Source: Vanessa cardui (taxonomy: Eukaryota > Arthropoda > Insecta > Lepidoptera > Nymphalidae). Taken from it: a DNA stretch of 64,000 nucleotides. The stretch covers positions 6,634,001-6,698,000 of the forward strand of contig NC_061128.1 of the NCBI RefSeq assembly GCF_905220365.1, written 5' to 3'. The stretch's first letter is position 1. The number at the start of each line of letters is the position of its first letter. This document shows positions 46,422 through 58,715 of the stretch, piece after piece. The translations under genes were made by a program, and so were the position numbers. The notes under the pieces are model-generated. The model did not search any database and was not told the origin of the DNA. It saw only the letters and a list, made by a program, of their open reading frames with translations.

Positions 46422-46543
46422 TGTAGTGTAATAAGTAGTATGTAAGTCAGATGGCGTATAAATATTAAGATCGTTGCAATAATTGATCAGTAATAAATCA
46501 TCTTCTTCCAAATACACTCGTTTCAATAACATAAGTCCCCTCA
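46422..46543 (+). repeat. 3' LTR, 122 bp
   Basis: It is identical to the 5' LTR at 40523-40644, beginning TGTAGTG and ending CTCA. A purine-containing CCCCCGAGG lies just upstream where a polypurine tract would be expected, but it is poor as such. Confidence 0.93.
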
Positions 46544-46943
46544 ACAGATTAATCTCTATTTTCTTAGATCTGTAATTAACACCAGCTGAGACTTAAAGAG
46601 GATGAAGACGACGACGAGAGAAGTCGCAGAACGCAGGACTATCTGCATTATTTGCTTTCCAAAACTCTATAAACTTCTGATTTCACTCGATTTTTAAACC
46701 CAAATTTGACGAAATATGTTGCTTTAAAAGAGTAACATCAATGAGGATGATAAAATATATATTTTGTTTATGTATGTTTATGAATACAATGAAATAAAAT
46801 TAAAATTCATCAAACACGACTCAACACAATACTCATCGTAAAAATCATTAAAATTCATTATGAATTAATTTGCTTATAGTAGGTAAATGTTACTTACAAT
46901 AATATTCATTTCGTTCGTCTGATTCGCTCTTAACCAATTCAAA

Positions 46944-48422
46944 ATGGTTTGTATTTATTTTTTAGTGATTGTTGTTGTCCTTTGTATGTTTTTTGACATA
47001 TTTTACGTCATCAGAACATGCTTTACCGTGATCAGTGGACGACTTTACCAAAGAAAACATTCCTTAAGTGACGTTACAGTTATTTATGGTAAGAAAGTTA
47101 ACGAAACTACTCTGTTTATTATTGCTTTGAATATGTAAATACTTTGTTTTAATTTTATTTTTAATGACATTTTTAAAGTAATTTATAATAAAATGTTTTA
47201 AGTACATCTTTGCAGCGAGTTATATTTAGCGAGTTTTTTAATTACAGGTTAGATTTTACTTTTAATTTATATAATCATTAATAAGAAAACATTAAAAAGT
47301 CACGTTTATTTTATATGTTCAGGATTATGTACTTTTCAAGACTGTGATATTTTCTTCAAAGGCATACGATTAGCAAGACTTGTTCGTGAAATTGACTTTG
47401 CACGATATCACTTTTATGACAGAACTGGTATTTATTTAAGAAGTAAGCAATTAGGAATAAAGTCCCTACAAGGATCTACTCTTACTGTATATGTCGATCC
47501 GGTTCCTTTATTCGTGCCGTATAAAATAACCACAAAGGTAAGAAACTAAGTTTTACTATATCTTTATGCACTCGATGATATAAATTCGGAGTTTGGTTAA
47601 AATAAATTTTATTTTTAACTTTAAGCGGTAAACACGTGTTACACTTGTTAGTCTGAGTGATATCTCAAATAATACAGCGCTGCTTAGTGTGTAATAAGTC
47701 CTTTAGTTTTCTACACTTAGTGACGGATTTTACTGTATAAATTACCTGGTGCCAACATTAAAATATATTAACTTAAAACAGTAAAGTATTGAACCAATAT
47801 ACAAAGGTTATATAATGTATCGCTTTGTTGTTGTTATATCATTGGTATCATACATCAAATGAAGAATCTACTAATATTGTACTCTCCTTTCTGTTACTAT
47901 CACCCCTGCGGATGAAATATTTTGTTTACATTAATATCGTACTGTCTTTCAATTAACATCACCCTTGGCGAGTATATTTAGTAATAAGGACAGAAGTGAC
48001 AAATCAACACTGCCACAAATGTACAACAATAATCACATTTTCGGGATATTTAATAATAAAATTACAAACAATAATATAAACTTAACTAATATTTCGTTTT
48101 CAATCCATCACTTATAGTTTACGTATTTACTTTACATTAATTTTTATTATTTTATTTTAAACTTTTCTTGCAGCTTGTGTACTGGGACGAGAGGTCTTTG
48201 TTTTTTGAACATGAAGTTATAACACTATTTGATAGCAAAATACGACACTTGTTGGTGTCTCGTCAATATGCAATTGGAAAAGATAAGCAGACGACTGCTA
48301 GTCTTTTAAAAGACCTGCAAGGAATAAAATTGTCACCAAAATGTCCTCAGTACATACAGGATTGGTTGAAAAGTATGGAAATATCTAGTGCGAAGTTGAA
48401 AAACACACAAAATAGCTTATAG
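46944..48422 (+). CDS. THEM6: THEM6-like protein, copy A (divergent)
   Basis: Three exons, 46944-47088, 47323-47537 and 48174-48422, GT-AG and in phase, give 202 residues. THEM6 is a small membrane-linked protein with a thioesterase-like hotdog fold; its reaction is not established and the mammalian form is ER-associated. Residues 1-24 form a hydrophobic anchor (CIYFLVIVVVLCMFF). The hotdog core follows with REIDFARYHFYDRTGIY and LVYWDERSLFFEHE. Where copy B has the family's conserved HMNNARY, this copy reads KGIRLARL, so the histidine and asparagines are lost. The length and exon phases equal copy B. The A-rich ATG context supports the start. It is 664 nt upstream of copy B's first exon... 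measured from 48422 to 49208 the gap is 785 nt, so the pair is a tandem duplication. Confidence 0.85.
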
Positions 48423-49073
48423 TTTTTTTCTTTATTTTAGTTGTAATAAACTATTTGTTTAAAAGTATTGTTTTATTTTTTCTGTAACTTCGAAATTGTT
48501 AAAAAACATCCTATTAATAGATGTGTTTACTAGTCACATAGTCTGTATGTATTTACCGCAAATTTGAATGGTACCTCATTTTTTTTATGTTTTCGTTTCT
48601 TTTTTTAATTTGACTAATATTATTTAAATTACTTTTGGGAAAAGATTGGACTATTAAAGTTACCTATACAAGATATTGTCAGTACAGGGTATTTTTCTAT
48701 CAGAATTGTTTCAATAATATAAAAAATAAAGATAGACTTTTATCAAACTATTTTTTTTTTACTCTATGTATTTGTTCGTGTTTAAATGTATAAACAATAA
48801 TATACTTTTTATTAAGTAACTGTTATCTGTTACAAAACAACAGGGTAACAGCGTTTTATGTAGTTCAAAACATATCAAAATGTAGTATGATTTTTATCAG
48901 ATTACACTGAACACTTGACGGATCACTCATTAAACCTTTATCCGCTCTGGCATAATTATAGGTACTATAGCCATTTATTATTACATATCTTATAATATTT
49001 ATGTATTCTTGTGTTATTCCAATGTGAAAACTATGTAAAGCGAACGAAAGAACGAACTTGAACTTCGTACCGG

Positions 49074-49100
49074 TTTATATACCGTTGGTCAATGACGTCA
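49074..49100 (+). promoter_or_regulatory. TATA box plus CRE-type palindrome upstream of THEM6 copy B
   Basis: TTTATATA at 49074-49081 is followed 11 bp later by the perfect palindrome TGACGTCA at 49093-49100, the binding site type of CREB/ATF factors. The start codon is at 49208. A TATA box at this distance would place transcription initiation near 49105-49112. No equivalent was noticed upstream of copy A. This is motif reading only. Confidence 0.45.
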
Positions 49101-49207
49101 GCGATTCGTACTCGGCTGTGTACCCACTCACAGTGTGCATCAATACTTGCAGACCGGCGTACATTCTTATCGCTTGTTTTTTTTTATTTTGATATACTTT
49201 TATCAAG

Positions 49208-51166
49208 ATGTACTGTATCATAGCGACGATAGTAGCATTATTATATATTTTCTGGGACGTTAATTACTTTCTACGAGTCGCTTTCACGATAGGCATTGGA
49301 AGATTATTCCAAAAGAAGACCGGAATAAATGAAACATCAACTATTTACGGTGAGTTATTTATTTGGTGAAAATATTCATTCATCACTTTGTTTAACATTA
49401 AGAAACTGATTAATTATTTTACTTAAACATTTGCATTATATAAATATATTTTTTTTCGTTACATATTAGTACAAAACAAAGTCGCTTTTTGCTGTCTGTC
49501 TGTCTTTATATACTGAGAACTTTAAAATTACTCAACGCATTATGATGCGGTTTATTTTAATAGATAGAATGATTCAAGAGGAATATGGTAGAGGAACACT
49601 GATAATTTTAGAGGTTTCTAATGTTATGTAGATAAATAGTGTTTATTGTTTTGCGCTTACATTGCAAACGCTGTAGGTACCTTATGAGATAGAATTAAAT
49701 AATGTACTACAGTATCGTACACCTTAAAATCTCTTAGGGATAACTCAAAATAATATGTTTTTGTCCTTTACTTTATACGATAAATAATATATACGAAGCT
49801 ATTTTAAGCAATACACCAATATTGCTTATCCAATTAACTTTAATACTTTTGCATTTAATTTACAACGATAAGGCTCTTTGCGGCATGTAATTTTTAAATT
49901 AATATTTTCGAAGATTTAAGAGATTGAAAATAAAGAGGATATAATGGTTTGTAATGTCATATGGCAAAAAAGTTGTGAACGATGTACATAAAAACATCCT
50001 ATAGTAAATTTATATTTTCGCTATTATTAAATAAAGCGTATATATTAAAGTTAATTATGGACTAATCTTACTGGTTATTGAAGCTAGGTAACAGCTTAGC
50101 TTAATATTAAAATTTGACGAATCCTTAATGAGTTGCGACACTAACATTTACCTAATATAACTAGGTAGGTATATATAATGTAAAATCTTTTATAATAATG
50201 TTCAGTATTAATGATAACATTAGAAATACTAATTAGATAATTATTTTAACATTATTTTTTAATTTTTATCAGTAATAATTATGTTTAACGATTACAGGTT
50301 TCTGCACTACCCAAGATGTGGATATATTTTTACGGCATATGAATAATGCTCGTTACGTTCGTGAGTTGGATTTCGCCAGATTCCATTTCTATGATCGAAC
50401 AGGCATTTACGCAAACATTAAGGCTGTTGATGGTCATGCACTGCAAGGTGCATCGAGCATTCGTTACAGAAGGACCATACCCATTTTTAGCGCATACAAA
50501 GTAGAAACAAAGGTGATATTAATCATTAATTATTTTGTTCATGTTAAATTATTCGAATAATTTATTCACGTTTGATGTTGTGAATACATATATAAACTAT
50601 TGTTATAAAAAATAATGTATTTGATCTTTACGAACTCAAACAAATGCTTTTCATGAATTTATATTTTATATTATCAAATATTTTAGTTTTAAAATGAACA
50701 TAGCGTATACATATTGTCAATTATCTAATATAAATATCGTCATGTCGAAATTCGACATATATAAAACAAATGATACAGATATATCTGCAATATATTTATT
50801 ACACATTTATTATATTATGTATAAATAAAGATGATATTATTACTCATGAGTAATAAAAAAAAAATTACTGGAAATGTTCCTATAACATGTTATAGGAACA
50901 TTTCCAGTAATTTTTTTTTTTTCATTTTTTCACAGTTGGTGTATTGGGAAGACAAAACTTTGTTCATAGAACAGAAATTCATAACATTGAGCGATGGTTT
51001 CGTGAGGGCTATTGTGTTATCGAGACAGAATCTTATTAACATTGACGCAGAAACACTTTTGAAAAATATACCAGGCGCGGATGTAAAGCCCGAATGTCCA
51101 GAGGAAATTAAGCATTGGCTAGAAGCCATAGAGATTTCAAGTGCCAGACTCAGAAAGAAGGATTAA
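49208..51166 (+). CDS. THEM6: THEM6-like protein, copy B (conserved)
   Basis: Three exons, 49208-49349, 50298-50512 and 50936-51166, give 195 residues. The start MYCIIATIVALLYIFW is a hydrophobic membrane anchor. Exon 2 carries the family hallmark DIFLRHMNNARYVRELDFAR near residues 57-76, and YRRTIPIFSAYKVETK; exon 3 begins LVYWEDKTLFIEQKFITLSD, continuing the hotdog sheet, and ends ISSARLRKKD. Exon 2 has exactly the same length (215 nt) and phase as in copy A. This copy keeps the conserved His-Met-Asn-Asn segment and is likely the ancestral function. A 66-bp perfect palindrome lies immediately before the exon 3 acceptor. It is the same length class as vertebrate THEM6 (about 208). Confidence 0.92.
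49488..49680 (+). repeat. Dispersed lepidopteran repeat, copy B
   Basis: It contains GCTGTCTGTCTGTCTTTATA, CAACGCATTATGATGCGG, ATAGATAGAATGATTCAAGA and ATAATTTTAGAGGTTTC, in the same order as the complement of 9597-9800. It lies in intron 1 of THEM6 copy B. Class unassigned. Confidence 0.55.
50855..50920. repeat. Perfect 66-bp palindrome abutting a splice acceptor
   Basis: The arms 50855-50887 and 50888-50920 are exact reverse complements without a loop, centred on ATAACATGTTAT. The right arm's T-run forms part of the polypyrimidine tract of the THEM6 copy B exon 3 acceptor at 50935. Confidence 0.93.
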
Positions 51167-54000
51167 AATTGTAACTAAAATAATATGCTCATGACTAAGT
51201 CTAATATGTTTTTTTTTTATAAATTATTGAATTATAAGTGATTGTTTGATTTGCATATTATTAAGTTATGGTAACTTTATAGGGGAACAAACACTAGTAG
51301 TAGAGTATTATATTACTTAATATAGCATTATGGAGCTTATCTCGTGCAGTATTGAGTTACTGTTTACACAACCTGCACATTCTGAATAGTGTAGCTGTGT
51401 AGGGAGTTAAGTGATTTTTCGGTGTTAATTTCAAAGCGACAAGACAAAGTGTTAAGAGTATTTAATTTTTAGTTGAGATTATTGTTTTTTTTTGGTTTTG
51501 CATATATTTATTTGGTATAAATAATTTGCCTTGAGATATAAATACAATTAATATCACACATCTGTGAAAGGTAAGAGTTGATTTTAAATAAAGTATCGGC
51601 CCTGGACTTAATAATCCCAGCTAATTTGCTTTGTCACGTACCGTCCATATTGAGTTACCAAAAACAACTCTTAAAGGCTATAAATGATAGTGGTTTAATC
51701 TCGTCCTTAAAGTTGGGTGTAGGTATATTATAATTATCATAAAAACTCAAATTACATTATTAAAACAAGCAATTAATAAATCAAAGTATTTTATAACTAT
51801 ACATAAATAAAAACCAATAAAGTTTGATACATAATAATATAGTTCGATAAATATTATATAATGTTTTTGTAACAAAATTGTACAATAAAAGTCGAAGTAA
51901 ACTAAATCGAAAGCGTAAGTAGTAGTTAAAGTTTTACACAATTCAAAATGTTGTCGACCATCTCGTCCTAAAAAAACAGGACCACACAAGCGATCATCTT
52001 ATTTATAGTTAAATCAACTCATCTTGTACCTTTCGTTCCGAACTCAATGGAACTAATTATTAAAAAAAAAAAGAAATTTAAGATTACAAACATATTGTGG
52101 CAATATACAAATAATTCTTTTTGTTGTTTTTTTTTTTTGTTAAAGTTGAATAACTTTACACCTTTAATTTCCTTATAAATTTCTAGCAAAGGTGTATCAG
52201 AATATTATTTTTTAGCATATGAGTTGATATCAATGAAAGTGATATAAAATGCCTAAATTATAGTTTAATTAATAAACAGTAATAATAAATATCTTTATTA
52301 GTCCGTCGCACTAAGCTGGTGGCGCTAAACTGCGTGCCGTGTGTGTCGTGTCGCGTAACAATAATAAAATATCCATTAGCTTTAACAGTTTCAGCGGCCT
52401 CACAGAAATCTTCTCAATTATCGGTATTTGTTTTTGTTATGCTACTAAAGAGACCGCTCATTATGCACATACAGGAAAGTTATAGTGGTTCTAATATTAC
52501 AAATATAAAAAAGAACCGTAAATATATTTTTAGGTCGATTTTTTTAGGATTACCTTCAAAGTTATTTTTTTTAGGAGTATCGCATTGATACACGTTTTTC
52601 ATAGCTTTTTGTTAAAGTATAAATATATTTTTAATTTATTGTCTGCACTGGTTATGGGACTAAGTGTTCAGCAATGGGAATGCCTAGGATTAATATCCCA
52701 TCATTGCCAAATTAGGCAATGACTTGTATAGTGGGAGATTTGCTTTTTTTGGTAGTGTAGCGGACGGATTTCTGGACGAACCAGGAAGGCACCAGCGCCG
52801 CATGCGACAACTACCGGCCCGCTACCGTGAACGGGACGTTGGAATAGTCGAGTCGGGACACGCGTAATAAGCACTATGGCGTCCTATCTTGCGCCGTTAA
52901 TTATTGGTTTTATCTCAGTTGTTTTGTTAAAATTATTGATTATTTAATTACAGTAAAGTGTAAATCATTTAAATCGTTATTATTATTTACACGCCCGCTA
53001 TAATAGTATTATATTTCTTTAACGTGTTTTTATTGATGAATAACATTGAGATCTTGTTTATGTTATTATGGTATAACAACTATTTATTTTATAGTCAAAT
53101 AGTTGCTTAGTAAATAAAATATTTCTACTACATTTTGCCCCTCTACAAAAAACATCTGACTAATATTATAAATGTGAAATTTTCTGTTTGGGTGTAATTC
53201 AATTGCACATGATGAGCGGGTCGTATTCTAAGTAAATTTAGAATAATTAAATTTTTTATGAGATAAATAGAGAAATATAGAAGAAATTGCTTAATAGTGA
53301 AAATGTATTGTGATATATATTAATTATTTTTATACACGGCAAGCGGAACGAACAGATAAAATGTAAAAATAAATGAAAATAAATCCACACATAATAATAT
53401 ATAGATTTTAGTTCAATGCTCAATTAAAGACCAATTATGTTAAAATTTATACGAGTTATTATTTTTACTAAGCACGTCATAAATAAAACGAACAGCGTCT
53501 GGTTCTAACACAAGTTTAACGACTGCTAACTCTTTGAAAGGCTACAATTACACATCGTAAATTTTCTTTGAAGAGCCTAATGATGGTAAACAGTGATGGT
53601 AAATAGGTATCATTTTATTATATGACATTTCGAATATCTAATGCCTTACGAGTTATCCATAAGTTAAAGCTGGCTGAAAGATTAGTGGTTCCCATTATTT
53701 ATTCTACAATTACAAATATATATTAATTTGCAATATTGTATAGAATTAATAAAAACATTTCTTTTTCATATATAGTACAATGAAACATGATATTGTAATA
53801 TAATGGTTTTAGTATATATTTATTATAATAGAATGTGAACAACGATTTTACATCTTCAAGAAGAACCCAAACCCTCAGTCTACTGTTATAAAATGGAACC
53901 AATATTTGTATAGTAACTTGCTCTCGTCAAATTATCGCCTGATAGTATTATCATATTTTGTATTTCCTAATCTTTATTTAAATTGTTTGTTAAAAGAACA
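51167..54000. other. Gene-free stretch between THEM6 and the ionotropic receptors
   Basis: No exon is supported in 2.8 kb. It holds the candidate solo LTR listed separately and GC-richer debris at about 52300-52350, possibly transposon-derived. The right end should contain the promoter of the first receptor. Confidence 0.45.
52756..53132 (+). repeat. Candidate solo LTR
   Basis: The segment starts TGTAGCGGACGG and ends CTACTACA, so it has TG...CA ends with short inverted termini. It is GC-rich at its start, unlike its surroundings, and has an AATAAA at 53112-53117 just before its end. No ORFs flank it. A 5-bp TTTTG occurs on both sides only if the left edge is moved to 52752, so the target duplication is ambiguous. 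It does not match the 122-bp LTRs of the gypsy element. Confidence 0.35.
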
Positions 54001-57000
54001 ATGTTGTTAATACCAGAAATTTCTCTTCACATTCAGATATTATTACAAACAATAGTAACTAACTATTTAAATTCGTCAAATTGTATAACAGTTGTATCAG
54101 AAAATGCTCTGTTGTTTAATTTACCTAATAGTTTTATGTATCTCGATGCGAACAATACCGATGATCTTGCTAATCTTATGCTTAACGCTTCCGAGATGGG
54201 TTGCTCTGATTATATCGTGCAAATAAATGATCCGGAAATATTTATGATTGCATTTGAAAAAGTTGTTCACATGGGAAACGTTCGAAGAAGTGATCGAAAA
54301 GTTATTATGTTACCTGTACAGAATAAACACATTGCCAGCAATAACAGCGATAAAAATTTAATAAATATACTGTCAATGAAAGAAGTTAGTTTCGTAGCGA
54401 ATATTTTATTGATTGTGCCTTCAGATTCAAACAGTGGATGTGATACTTATGATTTGATCACGCATAAATTTGTTGGACCAGATGACAATAATAAACCTGT
54501 CTGTTTAGATAAATGGAATTCATGTACATCTAAATTTGAAAAGAATGCTAATTTGTTTCCACATAATATGTCTAATTTATACGGCAAAATTGTAAAAGTT
54601 GCTGGATTTACATATACACCTTATGTTTTACTCGATCTTGATAGTACGACGCCACTAGGTCGTGATGGTATAGAAGTGAGAATCGTTGATGAATTCTGCA
54701 GGTACTCTTAAAAAGATAGTCCTATGTCCTGATGTCCTAACAAAATGTTATATATTTTTTTATTAATACATGCAGATGGATTAATTGCACTGTTGAAATA
54801 GTGAGAGATGATGAACATGAATGGGGTGAAATTTATGATAATCTCACTGGTGTTGGTGTTATTGGAAATGTTTTCGAAGACAGGGCCGATCTTGGTATAA
54901 GTAAGAAAACATTTTATCAGTGACGATATAATTGAACTAAATATATGGTTTCAACTATTTTTGTTATATTTACAGCTGCACTGTATTCTTGGTATGAGGA
55001 ATATGTTGTAATGGACTTTTCGGCTCCATTTTTAAGAACCGGTATAACATGTGTAGCTCCTTCGCCCAGGTTCTCATCTCTTATGTTAAAATTATAATTC
55101 AATAAATAGTCGAATTCATTTTATTTATAATTTTCATTTTTATGTTTTAGGTTATTAGCAAGTTGGGAAATGCCGTTATTACCTTTTAGTCTTTATATGT
55201 GGATTGGATTGTTTTTTACGTTCATATACGCATCATTGGCCCTAATAGTAGCGAAAGGATTTGTTGCGGATGATGTTTTTTTAACAACTTTTGGGATTAT
55301 GATCACGCAGGTAATCTAATTAATGGTTTCTTAAAATGATATCCATCCCAAAAAATTACCTTCTCAGTAGTATATCGATTATCGGTGAGGAAGTTTTTTT
55401 ACAATTTCATGGCTCTTAAACCAAGTAAAACTCTTACGCTTTTTCACCAGACGTTTTGTATTGATACCAACTTATCGGATTTTAAGAGGGAAGAAAGGAC
55501 AGTGCATTTAAACACTAAAATGCGCTGGAGTTGTGGAGATAGTTATAAATATTTATGTTGTTTTGGTGGCCAAATATTAATTTATAAACTCAAATAAGTT
55601 GTTTAAGCGATTTAAAAATCTGGGCTCAATAATAAATGTCGACAAGACTGTAGTCATTATGATTGAATATATTTTTTAATCGATAGATAAAAAATGTTTA
55701 AACATCGATAATAGTGTTTACAAAAACAAAAAATTATAGCCTTGCCTTTAGCAAACAGACCTTGCTGCGATGGCTAAAAAAGATTGATTAAACACAATTT
55801 ATGGTTATAAATTGAATACAATCTGTATTTATTCCTATAGCGAGGACAAAACTGTTGTTATTGTGTTTTTTGGACGCCAAATGTCAACTTATGATAAATC
55901 TATGTTTATACTTTCTATCTATATTTAGTAAATATATATTTGTGAATGTGTAAAACACACAAACACGGTTTCTGTTTTTGGTTAATCCAAAAATGTAACT
56001 AATCGAAAACCAAGGATTGTAAATAGACGCTCGATTATTTCGTCTAGAAAATATAAGAGCAAGATATTGATAAGATTAAAAAATATTGCGGAGATCATTT
56101 TTAGACCAGAGATCGGACCTCATAATTACTTTCTTAGTGTTAGAGCTTTGTGGAAACCATTCTGGGTGGGTACTAATGGAACTCTACTTATCACATATTC
56201 TGCCGTTAAACGGAAATATTAGATATTGTAATATTCTAGTAGGACGGTTGAGCAAGTGTTAGCACAAGTAAATTATAAGCACGAGGGGCTTAATAATCTA
56301 ATATCCTTAGTTTAGATGAATATATGTGATAGAAAAAATGGTTAATATTTCTTAAGTTGCCCATGCCTATGGGTGATTTGCCCATGTCTCGTCTTCCTAA
56401 TTAATGTTAAAAAAAATATATATATTATGTTATCCGACTATTAATTGTTATAATTTAGCGTAAATGCAAAAGTTTAATTGTATGTTATTATACAAATGCT
56501 TACATATATATTATTATCTATGTTTTTTATAAAATACAAAACTACTAATATTTTTGGTTGTGATATACATTTTATTTAAATAGGAGAAATATAAAAAAGA
56601 TCTTTTTTGGGGTGTGCTATATCAAAGAAATTTTCTGAATTTAGTCACAGCCCGAATCCGGATTTTCCTCATGGCGAATACGCAGTGTCGTTGGATGGAT
56701 GATGATGACCGGTTTAGTTTTGGATAACGCATACGGAGGTGGTCTAGCATCTACTTTCACCGTTCCCAAATATGAACCGACAATAGACACAATACAGGAT
56801 ATAGTTGATAGAAAATTGACTTGGGGTGCGACCCATGATGCTTGGATATTTTCCCTAATACTTTCACAGGAGGTTAAAACACTATTTTTATAAAGATATT
56901 TTCATAGGATCGATAAGAAAATTTTGTGACTTTTAATATTATTAAATTCCAGCCTTTAATACGGAACTTACTGAGTCTATTTCGTACGTATCCTGCTGAA

Positions 57001-57886
57001 GAATTAAATCGTAGAAGTTTTACAAGAAATATGGCATTCAGTATTGAAAAATTGCCAGCTGGTAATAAATTTAATTACTACTACCTACTATCATCATTAG
57101 AGGTATCTAGTGCTGATATTAGGTATACAAGGTGTATGTAGACGAATGTATTTAAATAATAATATTATGTTTTATAGAGAATTTTGCTATTGGCAATTAT
57201 ATAACTAAAGAAGCGTTATTAGATTTAACAATCATGATTGAAGAATTTTATGCTGAACAGTGTGTCGTGATGATGCGTAAAAGTTCTATGTATACGAACA
57301 AGTTAAGCGATCTCATAGGTCGCCTTCACGAAACAGGACTGTTACTAGCTTGGGAGACTCAGGTATATTGCACAAATATTCGTGTAATGTTTTGTATTTA
57401 TGTTGAACATATGTTCTACCGAATTTGTGTTCTGGGAAAGATCTGATGACTTATAACTTAGGATCATTTCATAATAAAGAAAAGTTTTAAAATACTTAAA
57501 GACTTTTTAGTACATAAACAGTTTAGAAGCTCTATTACCTACTTTTAGAAGGTTGTATACTTATATTAATTTTCAGATAGCCTTGCGGTACTTAGATTAC
57601 AAAGTGCAACTTGAAGTGAAGCTTTCTCGATCAAAAAGGGACGTTGAAAACGTAGAGCCCTTAGCGTTAAGGCATGTTGAGGTGGGTGTTTAATTAAATG
57701 TGGTCCTTTCAATTAAATAATAGATAACGATGTATTATTAGATAACTTTTCAATTTGCAGGGAGTTTTCATAATTTATGCGATTGGAATAATATTGTCAT
57801 TTCTTACTTTCGTCGTTGAAATATTCATCCACAGAAAAAAAACTAAAAAGCTACGACGAAATTCTGGTATGACTGATAATTGTTAA
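54001..57886 (+). CDS. Ionotropic receptor, copy A
   Basis: Nine exons, 54001-54701, 54776-54900, 54976-55069, 55151-55310, 56645-56872, 56953-57061, 57178-57362, 57577-57681 and 57761-57886, join in phase to 610 residues. Ionotropic receptors are glutamate-receptor-like cation channels of sensory neurons. Exon 1 is the amino-terminal domain, ending in the ligand-binding S1 half (LYGKIVKVAGFTY, then RDGIEVRIVDEFCRW). The first membrane segment is LYMWIGLFFTFIYASLALIV; the pore and following segments contain GWMMMTGLVLDNAYGGGLAS, in the place of the SYTANLAAF motif. S2 has PKYEPTIDTIQDIVD, and the last membrane helix is in exon 9 (VFIIYAIGIILSFLTFVVEIF). Which subtype it is (Ir40a, Ir21a, Ir68a or another) I cannot tell. 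The signal peptide is weak, so an upstream exon may be missed. Confidence 0.88.
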
Positions 57887-58099
57887 ATACTAATGTATTT
57901 TTGCTTTTTCCTATCAATAAATACATTTTAGCGGTTTTTTTGTTTTTATTATAGAAACAAAAGATAATGTACAAATTACATTATATATTATTAGGTAGGA
58001 ACCTGGGTTGACAAATGTAACTAAAGTGTTGTTGGCTGCTGGACATGTCTAAGCAATACATAACACAATTTCTCATACTTAACAGTTTTTTAGATGCAT

Positions 58100-58715
58100 T
58101 TGAATTATTCAAAAGATTCACGAATAGAATTGCCCAAACCACCTCATCTGTTGCGTTTGCGCACGTACCTTTCTTCTTGGAGGTGTTTATGCCACGTCAC
58201 TAGAGCTCTCCAGTACTATTGCCGCTGCAATGGTTCAAGTGCATTCGGAGGCTTTTACTGTTCTGACACAGGTCGTAGGTCTGCTTATGAATGTTTGCGT
58301 CCATATCCGCCTGAATGTCTTAGGGCGATAATTCTTCTAGACCGGTTGCCATGTAGTTTATCGTGCGAAATCTTTAAACTTATGGTCAAGATGGTCCATT
58401 TGGGCCCGCAAAAGACGTAGACGTACTGTACTGTAAGAGACAGTGGAACGAAAAAGAGAATGAGAGGGAGACAAAATGAGCATCTTTTTTCGGTCGGGTC
58501 GGTTGCAAGTAGATCCTTGTCAGCTGGGATGTTTTATGGGCTGCTGTTAGATTAATAAGGAGGAGTGATGAACCTTACCTCAAAATAAGAGCTTCGTCGC
58601 GAAACCGAGCATAGAAGCCACGAACGATTATGACGTATATGAGAATGGTTATGTGAATCCGATTCTACATCTTCTTCGATTCGTTTTAAGGTCGGCCGTC
58701 GAAGAGATAAATTCT
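58100..58715 (-). pseudogene. Possible gene debris on the minus strand
   Basis: On the minus strand an open stretch from about 58715 to 58579 reads RPTLKRIEEDVESDSHNHSH and onward, ending at a consensus donor (TTTTGAG/GTAAGG). A consensus acceptor TCTCTTACAG follows at 58431-58440, and further downstream are protein-like stretches such as DIQADMDANIHKQTYDLC (about 58317-58260) broken by stops and frame changes. The GC content and codon-like pattern stand out. I do not recognise the protein; it may be a decayed gene, a transposon remnant or coincidence. Confidence 0.2.

Larger units (their letters stand above)
40523..46543 (+). mobile_element. Intact gypsy-type (Metaviridae-like) LTR retrotransposon, 6,021 bp
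   Basis: Two LTRs of 122 bp bound an internal region with gag and pol. By my base-by-base reading the LTRs are identical, and both main ORFs are open, so the insertion looks recent. The 5' LTR ends in CA and is followed at once by TGGCGATCC, which fits a primer-binding site complementary to a tRNA 3' end (tRNA-Arg-like; not certain). The domain order protease, reverse transcriptase, RNase H, integrase is that of Ty3/gypsy elements. There is no env gene between pol and the 3' LTR (only 80 bp). A clear target duplication was not found: the flanks read ATACA on the left and ACAGA on the right, sharing only ACA. It lies 1.45 kb downstream of the DM-domain gene. Confidence 0.95.

Noticed and set aside
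58094..58420. 108-residue plus-strand ORF
   Set aside because: It is rich in Cys and Arg without a recognisable fold, and the opposite strand looks more gene-like with splice signals.
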